This document shows, piece after piece, positions 1-5,736 of a DNA stretch of 6,887 bases (positions are counted from its first letter, which is position 1; every line of letters starts with the position of its first letter). The DNA is from Actinomycetes bacterium. GTDB taxonomy: Bacteria; Actinomycetota; Actinomycetes; Mycobacteriales; Micromonosporaceae. The notes under the pieces were generated by a model that saw only the letters and a list, made by a program, of their open reading frames with translations, ran no database searches and was not told the origin of the DNA. A program made the position numbers and the translations under genes. The stretch spans positions 1 to 6,887 of the forward strand of contig JAEZGP010000770.1 of assembly GCA_023437285.1 (NCBI GenBank). Reading direction: 5' to 3'.

Positions 1-232
1 CCGCGTCGGCGCGCAGGTAGCCGCGACGGACCTCCGTCACGACGGCGCGGACCCGCTCGCCGGGCAGGGCGTGACGGACGAAGACCACCCGGCCCTCGAC
101 GCGGGCCACGCAGTGACCGCCGTGGGCGACGGGGCCGACCTCGCACTCCACCTCGGTCCCGACCAGGCTGTCGTCGACCGGGCCTTCGTCGACGGGAAGG
201 CCCTCGGGCTCGGGTACGCCGGGGCCGGTCAT
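1..232 (-). CDS. TRAM-domain class I SAM-dependent RNA methyltransferase, 5' part only (cut by window edge)
   Basis: This is the N-terminal 77 residues of a protein whose remainder lies left of the window. After about 20 acidic, proline-rich residues comes a TRAM domain (about 23-77): V-G-T-E-V-E, then GPVAHGGHCVARVEGRVVF (residues 33-51), then RHALPGERV. The H-G-G...G-R-V-V-F-V...P-G-E pattern is typical of the RNA-binding TRAM module in front of the TrmA/RumA (RlmD)-type uridine-C5 methyltransferase domain. The likely role is cytosolic methylation of tRNA or rRNA, but the catalytic domain is not visible, so the substrate is unknown. The start is ATG at 232-230, forming an ATGA overlap with the stop of the upstream permease, which implies co-transcription and translational coupling. 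The M. tuberculosis counterpart by position is Rv2689c. The family call is firm; the exact modified base is not. Confidence 0.88.
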   Translation of the reverse strand, partial: MTGPGVPEPEGLPVDEGPVDDSLVGTEVECEVGPVAHGGHCVARVEGRVVFVRHALPGERVRAVVTEVRRGYLRADA

Positions 233-2292
233 CGTCCGTGCGAGGGTGTCTCGGCCGACGGCGTGGCCGGCGAGGGTGGCGCGAGCGGTTCGTCGTAGCC
301 GGCGCGCGGGCCGCGCAGCACGTCGCGGCCGAACGAGCGGTCGAGCTTGTCCAGGTCCTTGGTGGACGCCGAGCCGAGCTGCCACGGGACGCTGACCACC
401 ATGACGCCGGGCTCGAACAGCAGCCGGCCCTTCAGCCGCAGGGCGCTCTGGTTGTGCAGCAGGTGCTCCCACCACTTGCCGACCACGTACTCGGGGATGA
501 AGACGGTGACCACGTCGCGCGGTGAGGCGCGGCGCAGGTCCTTGACGAACTCGATCACCGGGCGGGTGATCTCGCGGTACGGCGAGTCGATCACCGTGAG
601 CGGGACGTCGAGGCCGCGGCGGTCCCACTCGGCCTGCAGGGCCCGGGCCTCGTGCTCGTCGACGCTGACCGTGACGGCCGTGAGCGTGTCGGGCCGGGTG
701 CCCTGCGCGTACGCCAACGCCCGCAGCGTCGGCAGGTGAACCTTGCTGACCAGGACCAGGACGTGGTTGCGGGCCGGCAGGGTGGGCCGGGTGTCGGCGG
801 CGGCCAGCTCCCGCGCCACGTGGTCGTAGTGGCGGCGGATGCCCAGCATGACCAGGTAGATCACCGCCATGGCGGCGATCGCGATCCACGCGCCGTGCAG
901 GAACTTCGTGAGGAGGACGACGACGAGCACCGCGCCGGTGAGGAACAGGCCGAACGCGTTGATCGCTCGGGACCGCATCATCCGGCGGCGGGCGGCGGGG
1001 TCGCGCTCGGTGCGCAGCAGCCGGTTCCAGTGCCGCACCATGCCGGTCTGCGACAGGGTGAACGACACGAACACGCCCACGATGTAGAGCTGGATGAGCC
1101 GGGTGACCTCCGCCTGGAAGGCCACGATCAGCACGATCGCGAAGACGGCCAAAAAGACGATGCCGTTGGAGAACGCCAGCCGGTCGCCGCGCGTGTGCAG
1201 CTGGCGGGGCAGGTAGCGGTCCTGGGCGAGGATCGAGCCGAGCACCGGGAAGCCGTTGAACGCGGTGTTCGCCGCCAGGAACAGGATGAGGGCCGTGGCG
1301 GCCACGACCAGGTAGAGCAGCAGCGACCCGGTGCCGAACACGGTCTCGCCGAGCTGCGCGGTGACGGTCTTCTGCACGTACCCGACCGGGCTGGCGAGGA
1401 TCTGGGTTTTCGGGTCCTCGACGAACTGCAGGTGGGTGAGCTTGGCCAGCCACACGATGCCGACCAGCATGGTGACCGCGACCGTACCGAGCAGCAGCAG
1501 CGTGGTGGCCGCGTTGCGGCTCTTGGGCGGCTTGAACGCCGGCACGCCGTTGGAGATCGCCTCCACGCCGGTCAGCGCCGCGCAGCCGGAGGAGAACGCC
1601 CGCAGCAGCAGGAACGCGAACGCCAGTCCGGTCACCGAGTGTTCGGCCGTGATGTCGAGGTCGGCGCTGGGCGCCCGGAGTTCCTCGCCCATGACGAGCA
1701 CCCGGAACAGGCCGGTCAGGACCATCCCCAAAATCAAGATCATGAAGCCGTACGTCGGGACGGCGAACGCGCTGCCCGACTCCCGGATGCCGCGCAGATT
1801 GACGGCGGTGAGCAGGACGATCGCGATGACCGCGACGGCCACCTTGTGGGTGGCCACCCACGGCACGACCGAGCCCAGGTTGGCCACCCCGGAAGCGGTG
1901 GACACGGCGACGGTGAGCACGTAGTCGACGAGCAGGGCGCTGGCCACCCCGAGGCCGGCCTTGGGCCCCAGGTTGACCGTGGCGACCTCGTAGTCGCCGC
2001 CGCCCGAGGGGTACGCGTGGACGTTCTGCCGGTACGACGCGACGACCGTGAGCATCACCACGACGACCGCCAGGGCGATCCACGGGGAGTACAGCAGGGC
2101 GGTGGCGCCCGCGATGGACAGCGTCAGCAGGATCTCGTCGGGGGCGTAGGCGACGCTGGACAGCGCGTCCGAGGCGAACACCGGCAGCGCGATGCGCTTC
2201 GGCAGGAGGGTGTGCTTCAGGCGGTCGGAACGAAACGGTCGACCGAGCAGCAGCCGCTTCAGCAGCGAGGTGGAGGTGACCACAACCGACAA
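229..2292 (-). CDS. APC-superfamily permease, KimA-like (probable K+ importer) with C-terminal USP-like domain
   Basis: A 687-residue integral membrane protein with about 12 hydrophobic segments between residues 33 and 486, a cytosolic alpha/beta domain at about 508-637 and a Pro/Ser-rich tail. Annotation pipelines usually call this an APC amino-acid permease. However, from memory it aligns along its whole length with Bacillus KimA: SDALSSVAYAPDE (41-53), YPSGGGDY (94-101), LTVAVSTASG (126-135), SSGCAALTGVEAISN (234-248), LYIVGVFVSFTLSQTG (402-417) and LLHNQSALRLKGRLL (611-625). Residues equivalent to those lining the KimA K+ pathway are present: D42, Y49, T127, S131, T241, E244, Y403. I infer proton-coupled K+ uptake, possibly sensed through the USP-like domain, which binds c-di-AMP in KimA. 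It is divergent from two RCK genes and overlaps the methyltransferase. The start is TTG at 2292; GTG at 2283 (codon 4) is a good alternative because TACGCT lies 8 nt before it. Family 0.95; K+ substrate about 0.7. Confidence 0.93.
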   Translation of the reverse strand: MSVVVTSTSLLKRLLLGRPFRSDRLKHTLLPKRIALPVFASDALSSVAYAPDEILLTLSIAGATALLYSPWIALAVVVVMLTVVASYRQNVHAYPSGGGDYEVATVNLGPKAGLGVASALLVDYVLTVAVSTASGVANLGSVVPWVATHKVAVAVIAIVLLTAVNLRGIRESGSAFAVPTYGFMILILGMVLTGLFRVLVMGEELRAPSADLDITAEHSVTGLAFAFLLLRAFSSGCAALTGVEAISNGVPAFKPPKSRNAATTLLLLGTVAVTMLVGIVWLAKLTHLQFVEDPKTQILASPVGYVQKTVTAQLGETVFGTGSLLLYLVVAATALILFLAANTAFNGFPVLGSILAQDRYLPRQLHTRGDRLAFSNGIVFLAVFAIVLIVAFQAEVTRLIQLYIVGVFVSFTLSQTGMVRHWNRLLRTERDPAARRRMMRSRAINAFGLFLTGAVLVVVLLTKFLHGAWIAIAAMAVIYLVMLGIRRHYDHVARELAAADTRPTLPARNHVLVLVSKVHLPTLRALAYAQGTRPDTLTAVTVSVDEHEARALQAEWDRRGLDVPLTVIDSPYREITRPVIEFVKDLRRASPRDVVTVFIPEYVVGKWWEHLLHNQSALRLKGRLLFEPGVMVVSVPWQLGSASTKDLDKLDRSFGRDVLRGPRAGYDEPLAPPSPATPSAETPSHGR

Positions 2293-2399
2293 GCGTACGG
2301 CCGATCCGCCCCGCCGGGTGCCCGGGTGGGCGACCGTGGCGCGGGGCCGGAAACGGTGTAGCGTCTGCCCGGGAGACCAGCTAGCGGGCAGGGGTTGAC
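2293..2399. promoter_or_regulatory. Divergent promoter region between the KimA-like permease and the trkA pair
   Basis: This 107-bp spacer must hold the promoters of both divergent units. On the plus strand, TAGCGT at 2359-2364 fits the actinobacterial -10 pattern TANNNT and would start transcription near 2371, leaving a leader of about 29 nt. On the minus strand, TACGCT (2297 to 2292) lies 8 nt before GTG 2283 and could drive a nearly leaderless mRNA. No good -35 hexamer was found for either. The 8-mer TGCCCGGG occurs twice (2319-2326 and 2366-2373). The spacer is too short and lacks the structure for a c-di-AMP (ydaO-type) riboswitch. Confidence 0.4.
2365..2394 (+). promoter_or_regulatory. 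Leader hairpin and ribosome binding site of the first trkA gene
   Basis: CTGCCCG (2365-2371) and CGGGCAG (2385-2391) are perfect 7-bp inverted repeats separated by 13 nt. The 3' arm overlaps the Shine-Dalgarno sequence AGGGG (2390-2394), which lies 5 nt before the GTG start at 2400. The Shine-Dalgarno sequence supports the chosen start. The hairpin could partly mask it, or could be a protein operator; both roles are inference. Confidence 0.4.
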
Positions 2400-3062
2400 G
2401 TGCACGTCGTGATCATGGGATGCGGTCGTGTGGGCTCGACGGTCGCCCATAGTCTGGAGAGCCGCGGCCACACCGTCGCCGTGATCGACTCGAACCCGGA
2501 CGCGTTCCGTCGCCTCGGCGCCGACTTCGCCGGCCTCACCGTCACCGGCATGGGCTTCGACCGCGAGGTCCTCATCGAGGCCGGCATCGAGCGCGCCGAC
2601 GCGTTCGCGGCCGTCTCCAGCGGCGACAACTCGAACATCATCTCGGCCCGGCTCGCCCGCGAGACGTTCGGCGTGGGCCGCGTCGTGGCCCGCATCTACG
2701 ACCAGAAGCGCGCCGAGGTCTACGAGCGCCTCGGGATCCCGACCGTGGCGACCGTGCGCTGGACGGCCGACCGGATGGTGCGCCACCTGCTGCCCGAGGG
2801 CACGATCGAGCTGTGGCGCGACCCCACCGGCCTGGTGACCATCACCGAGGTCCCGCTGAACCCCGGCTGGATCTCCAGGCCGCTGCGCGCGCTGGAGGAC
2901 GCGAGCGGCACCCGCGCGGCGTACATCATGCGTTTCGGGCTGGGCACCCTGCCGACCGCCTCGACGGTGCTGCAGGACGGCGACCAGGTGTTCATGCTCG
3001 TGACCGACGACATCATCGAGGCGGTCACGCAGGTCACCGGCAACCCGCCGGCCGGCGTCTGA
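2400..3062 (+). CDS. ceoB: TrkA-family potassium uptake regulator, RCK protein (CeoB-type)
   Basis: A 220-residue cytosolic protein with one RCK unit. The Rossmann nucleotide-binding N domain (about 1-120) opens with VVIMGCGRVGSTVA (3-16), carrying GxGxxG at 7-12. An acidic residue ending the second strand (D30 in AVIDSN) is typical of NAD(H) preference. TGMGFDREVL (49-58) and RIYDQKRAEVYERLGI (98-113) are conserved in the family. The smaller C-terminal RCK_C domain spans about 138-212. These proteins form rings that gate K+ transporters in response to NAD(H), ATP/ADP or c-di-AMP; the ligand cannot be told here. GTG at 2400 is chosen for the AGGGG 5 nt upstream and because the Rossmann strand begins at once. 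It is followed after 13 nt by a second RCK gene, so the two are co-transcribed. By order it matches M. tuberculosis CeoB (Rv2691). Family confidence is very high. Confidence 0.95.
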   Translation: MHVVIMGCGRVGSTVAHSLESRGHTVAVIDSNPDAFRRLGADFAGLTVTGMGFDREVLIEAGIERADAFAAVSSGDNSNIISARLARETFGVGRVVARIYDQKRAEVYERLGIPTVATVRWTADRMVRHLLPEGTIELWRDPTGLVTITEVPLNPGWISRPLRALEDASGTRAAYIMRFGLGTLPTASTVLQDGDQVFMLVTDDIIEAVTQVTGNPPAGV

Positions 3063-3075
3063 CGGGGGGCGGAAC

Positions 3076-3759
3076 GTGCGCAAGTCAGGTTCGATGCGGG
3101 TGGCGATCGCCGGGGCCGGCAACGTGGGCCGCTCGATCGCCCAGGAACTCATCGAGAACGGCCACCGCGTGCTGCTCATCGAGCGCCAGCCCTCGGCGCT
3201 GCGGCCGGAGCGGGTACCGGCCGCCGAGTGGGTACTCGCCGACGCGTGCGAGCTGGCCAGCCTGCAGGAGGCCAACCTCGCCGAGTGCGATGTGGGCGTC
3301 GCCGCCACCGGCGACGACAAGGTCAACCTCGTGGTGTCGCTGCTGGCCAAGACGGAGTTCGCGGTGCCCCGGGTGGTGGCGCGCGTCAACCGGGCCGAGA
3401 ACGAGTGGCTGTTCACCGAGCAGTGGGGCGTCGACGTCTCGGTGAGCAAGCCGCGCCTCATGGCGGCCCTGGTCGAGGAGGCGGTGACGGTCGGCGACCT
3501 GGTGCGCCTCATGACCTTCCGGCAGGGCCAGGCGAACCTCGTCGAGATCACCCTGCCGGACTCGGCGCCGTACGTGGGTTCGGCCGTACGGGACGTGCCG
3601 CTGCCGCGCGACGCGGCGCTCGTGGCGATCCTGCGCGGCAAGCGGGTGATCGCACCCAGCCAGGACGACCCGCTGGAGGCCGGCGACGAGCTGGTCTTCG
3701 TCTGCACCGCGCAGGTCGAGGACGCCGTCCGCGAAGTCATGCTCGGCTCGCTGGACTAG
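3076..3759 (+). CDS. ceoC: TrkA-family potassium uptake regulator, RCK protein (CeoC-type)
   Basis: A 227-residue cytosolic protein with one RCK unit. The Rossmann domain starts VAIAGAGNVGRSIAQE (9-24), with GxGxxG at 13-18 and the acidic strand-2 residue E36 in LLIERQ. The segment ATGDDKVNLVVSLLAKTEF (77-95) and KPRLMAALVEEA (125-136) are hallmarks of the CeoC type. RCK_C follows at about 140-223, with VEITLPD (156-162) and the LEAGDELVFV strand (200-209). GTG at 3076 has a G-rich Shine-Dalgarno stretch (3064-3072) and is preferred; ATG at 3094 (codon 7) would begin exactly at the first Rossmann strand and is possible. Together with the preceding gene it equals about 447 residues, close to the two-unit TrkA of Escherichia coli, so the pair probably forms a hetero-oligomer with the same job. 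It ends 18 bp from a convergent gene. Confidence 0.95.
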   Translation: MRKSGSMRVAIAGAGNVGRSIAQELIENGHRVLLIERQPSALRPERVPAAEWVLADACELASLQEANLAECDVGVAATGDDKVNLVVSLLAKTEFAVPRVVARVNRAENEWLFTEQWGVDVSVSKPRLMAALVEEAVTVGDLVRLMTFRQGQANLVEITLPDSAPYVGSAVRDVPLPRDAALVAILRGKRVIAPSQDDPLEAGDELVFVCTAQVEDAVREVMLGSLD

Positions 3760-3780
3760 CGGCGCTCGCCCGCCGGGCTA
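3757..3780. terminator. Bidirectional hairpin between convergent genes, built from both stop codons
   Basis: TAGC-GGCG (3757-3764) can pair with CGCC (3771-3774) and GCTA (3777-3780), leaving a 2-nt GG bulge and a CTCGCC loop. The outer pairs are the TAG stop of the second trkA gene and the TAG stop (read as CTA) of the DUF3159 gene. There is no U-tract, as is common in GC-rich actinomycetes. A shared terminator for both convergent units is plausible but unproven. Confidence 0.4.
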
Positions 3781-4632
3781 CGCGGTGGTCGCCATCCGTT
3801 CGCGGGTGCGGCGCACCGCCCACACGGTCAGGGCGAGCAGCAGCAGGTACGGCGGGTAGCCGAACACGATCCGCGCGATGCCCAGCGCCGTGGCCTGGTC
3901 GGCGAGGTACAGCACGGTCTGCAGGCCGGTCTTGAGGATGTAGATCGTGGCCCACAGCACGGTCAGCCAGCCGAAGGTGCGCACCATGGGCGGCTCCTCG
4001 CGCCACTGCTTGCTGCCGCCCGCCACGACCACCGACCAGATCCAGCCGACGAGCGGCTGCCGGAAGGCGACCGAGGCGAGCATGGCCACGGCGTAACCGA
4101 GGCTGAGCAGGATGCCGGGCAGGTAGAAGGCCCGCTCGTCGCCGGAGCGCCAGGCGAGCCAGGCGCCCAGGGCGATGCCGAACAGGCCGTTGACCGCGTG
4201 GCGGATCGGCTGGCGGCGGCTGAGCCGGAAGACCGCGATGCCCAAGGCCGTGGCCACGGACAGCACGATCGCCAGGTTGAGCCGCCAGGCCAGGTCGAAC
4301 CAGCCGCCGACGACGTTGACGATGACGAACGCGAGCACGGGGATGCTGGACTCGATCAGCCCGCGCACGCCGCCCAGCTGCTCGGCGACCTGCTCGGTGA
4401 AGCTCGGCAGCGGTTGCTCGGCCTCGTCGGCGTCCCGGTCGGCCTTCGTCTCGGGCATGGCCGGGTGCTCGCCGTAGATCGCCTCGGCGACGGCCTTCTG
4501 GGCCGCGGCGGCCCGCTGGTCGGCGGGCAGGTCGCCGAAGATGACCTCGGCGATGACCTCCTCCTCGGCCGCCACACTTTCCGACAGCGGGTGCTCGGCC
4601 CGGGTGGTGCGGTTGTCGCTGTGTCGTGTCAC
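3778..4632 (-). CDS. DUF3159 family polytopic membrane protein
   Basis: A 284-residue protein with a soluble, acidic N-terminal part (1-90) and a membrane domain (91-275) with six or seven predicted segments: about 94-111, 117-136, 145-162, 169-189, 193-205, 219-242 and 249-273. GLIESSIPVLAFVIVNVVGG (91-110), with its E-S-S-x-P pattern, is the conserved opening of DUF3159. The function is unknown; the family is found in Actinobacteria. The N-terminal part contains two copies of a motif A-E-x-I-(F/Y)-G-(D/E)-x-P-A, at residues 28-37 and 49-58, with a 21-residue period. It is the last gene of the dut operon: the GTG start at 4632 overlaps the TGA of the OB-fold gene (GTGA). The positional counterpart in M. 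tuberculosis is Rv2693c. Family assignment is good; nothing in the sequence shows a transported substrate or enzymatic residues. Confidence 0.9.
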   Translation of the reverse strand: MTRHSDNRTTRAEHPLSESVAAEEEVIAEVIFGDLPADQRAAAAQKAVAEAIYGEHPAMPETKADRDADEAEQPLPSFTEQVAEQLGGVRGLIESSIPVLAFVIVNVVGGWFDLAWRLNLAIVLSVATALGIAVFRLSRRQPIRHAVNGLFGIALGAWLAWRSGDERAFYLPGILLSLGYAVAMLASVAFRQPLVGWIWSVVVAGGSKQWREEPPMVRTFGWLTVLWATIYILKTGLQTVLYLADQATALGIARIVFGYPPYLLLLALTVWAVRRTRERMATTA

Positions 4633-5045
4633 GGCGCCGCTTCCAGCTCGTAGTACGGGTTGTAAATGACCTTGCGGTCGTCGCGGATCGCGACCCGGCC
4701 GCGCGCGGTGAGCGCCCTTCCCGGCTCGATGCCGGCGATCTGCCGGCGGCCCAGCCAGACAAGGGTGACCACGTCACTGCCGTCGTACAGGTCGGCCTCG
4801 AGCGTGGGCACGGTGGTACGCGGAGTATAGACCACCGTACGCAGCCGGCCGGTCACGCTGACGAACTGGCCGCGTTCGACCTGCCGGGCCGGCTGGCACC
4901 CGTGCTTGGCCACGTCCCGTTGCAGATCCTCCGCCTCGAGCTCCGCCTCGCTGGCGGTGAGCCGGCGCAGCATCCGACGAAGCCCGCGTGGGCGGGTGCC
5001 GTCGGCGCGGGGTCTGTCGCCGGGATCGTGCGGGTCGCTACCCAT
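4629..5045 (-). CDS. OB-fold nucleic-acid-binding domain protein (Rv2694c type)
   Basis: A 138-residue cytosolic protein. A charged, disordered stretch (1-20) and a helical segment GLRRMLRRLTASEAELEAED (21-40) precede an OB-type beta barrel (about 58-135): GQFVSVTGRLRTVVY (59-73), LEADLYDGSDVVTLVWLGRR (82-101), IAGIEPGRALTARGRVA (103-119) and VIYNPYYEL (126-134). The W-L-G-R-R...I-x-G-I-x-P-G signature is that of the actinobacterial tRNA_anti-like OB-fold family, expected to bind nucleic acid; no partner is known. ATG at 5045 is chosen because GGCGGAG lies 7 nt upstream and it gives an 8-nt overlap with the DUF3710 stop; the frame is open to 5150, but a start there would overlap DUF3710 by over 100 nt with an Arg/Cys/Pro-rich run unlike the family. 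A GTGA overlap links it to the DUF3159 gene downstream. Disordered residues 1-20 may vary between species. Confidence 0.87.
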   Translation of the reverse strand: MGSDPHDPGDRPRADGTRPRGLRRMLRRLTASEAELEAEDLQRDVAKHGCQPARQVERGQFVSVTGRLRTVVYTPRTTVPTLEADLYDGSDVVTLVWLGRRQIAGIEPGRALTARGRVAIRDDRKVIYNPYYELEAAP

Positions 5046-5736
5046 GCGGGTGCTCCGCCCCGCCCTGCTGGTTGGCCTCCATCTGGGCCGCCATCTCCTT
5101 GGGCAAACGCAGCGGCAGCGGCTCGCGTACCGGCATGGCCTGGTCGCCACGCACGATGACGAGACCGCTGAGCACCTGGGCGAGCCGCGGCGAGGCGTCG
5201 GGGTCGAGGGCGGCCGCCCCCTGGAACACCGCGCGGACGAACCAGCGCGGCCCGTCGATGCCCACGTAGCGCAGGTCGGCGCCGTTGGGCAGCCGCGCGT
5301 GCAACTGCGGGCCGTACGTCCCGTCGCTCTCGGTGGCCCGGCCGCCGTCGGCGGTCAGGGACCGCGTGATCTCGTCGCGGATCTCGTCCCACACCCCTTC
5401 GGTACGGGGGGCGGCGAACGCGCCGACGTGCAGCGAGCTGTCCTCGTCGACCAGCATGATCTGCTGGACCTGGCCCCCCGGCGCGGCCTGCACCCGCAGT
5501 TCCACGCCGTCGATGGCCGGGATGAGCATGGCGCCCAGGTCCAGGCGCGGCAGGCCGTCGTCGGGGGCGTCGGTGATGTCGAACGGTCCCCTGGTCCTGC
5601 CGACGGCGGGGCCGGTGGGGACTGCGACCGCGTCCCGGTCGGTGGCCGCGGCCCGCCCGTTCGCGGCGTGCCCGTTCGCGGCGTGCCGCCCGGGGGTGTG
5701 TCGCCCAGCGCCGGAGCGCTGCCGCGAGAAGATCAC
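5038..5736 (-). CDS. DUF3710 domain-containing protein
   Basis: A 232-residue soluble protein of unknown function. The disordered N-terminus (1-48) is rich in Ala, Arg, His and Gly and carries two tandem HAANG units (18-27). The conserved domain runs about 49-213: GPFD...DAPDDG (50-61), [10 protein letters not shown] (64-73), DGVELRVQ (76-83), [19 protein letters not shown] (102-120) and [13 protein letters not shown] (161-173), all typical of DUF3710. There are no membrane segments or signal peptide. The GTG start at 5736 has a strong purine-rich Shine-Dalgarno sequence (GGAGGAGG) just upstream, inside dut, and overlaps the dut TGA as GTGA. The stop TAG at 5040-5038 lies inside the start region of the OB-fold gene (8-nt overlap), so translation is probably coupled along the operon. 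The positional counterpart in M. tuberculosis is Rv2696c. No catalytic motif is recognisable. Confidence 0.9.
   Translation of the reverse strand: MIFSRQRSGAGRHTPGRHAANGHAANGRAAATDRDAVAVPTGPAVGRTRGPFDITDAPDDGLPRLDLGAMLIPAIDGVELRVQAAPGGQVQQIMLVDEDSSLHVGAFAAPRTEGVWDEIRDEITRSLTADGGRATESDGTYGPQLHARLPNGADLRYVGIDGPRWFVRAVFQGAAALDPDASPRLAQVLSGLVIVRGDQAMPVREPLPLRLPKEMAAQMEANQQGGAEHPHG
5656..5685 (-). repeat. Two perfect tandem 15-bp units inside the DUF3710 gene
   Basis: CCCGTTCGCGGCGTG occurs at 5656-5670 and again at 5671-5685, without mismatch and in frame. Read on the coding (minus) strand each unit gives the five residues HAANG (residues 18-22 and 23-27). The repeat lies in the disordered N-terminus, where length changes by whole units would keep the frame. 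Confidence 0.9.

Noticed and set aside
1724..1746. Small AT-rich patch in the permease gene
   Set aside because: It encodes a normal membrane segment (MILILG) with a few rarer codons and shows no repeat or palindrome.
652..2361. Long plus-strand open frame (569 codons) opposite the permease
   Set aside because: Composition is dominated by Arg, Gly, Asp, Gln, His and Glu with no domain pattern; it is the antisense shadow of a clear membrane protein with GC-biased codons.
2293..2399. Possible c-di-AMP (ydaO-type) riboswitch upstream of the KimA-like gene
   Set aside because: The spacer is only 107 bp and shared with a divergent promoter, no matching conserved elements were seen, and the permease mRNA appears nearly leaderless.
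2259..3740. Long minus-strand open frame (493 codons) opposite both trkA genes
   Set aside because: It is rich in Ser, Thr, Arg and Ala with no recognisable domain and runs across two well-supported plus-strand genes and a promoter region.
3737..4777. Minus-strand frame of 346 codons overlapping DUF3159
   Set aside because: It is out of frame with the conserved DUF3159 protein, with Arg/Ala/Gly-rich composition and no membrane segments.
5046..5150. Upstream extension of the OB-fold gene to 5150
   Set aside because: It would overlap DUF3710 by more than 100 nt and adds an Arg/Cys/Pro-rich stretch; ATG 5045 has a good Shine-Dalgarno sequence.
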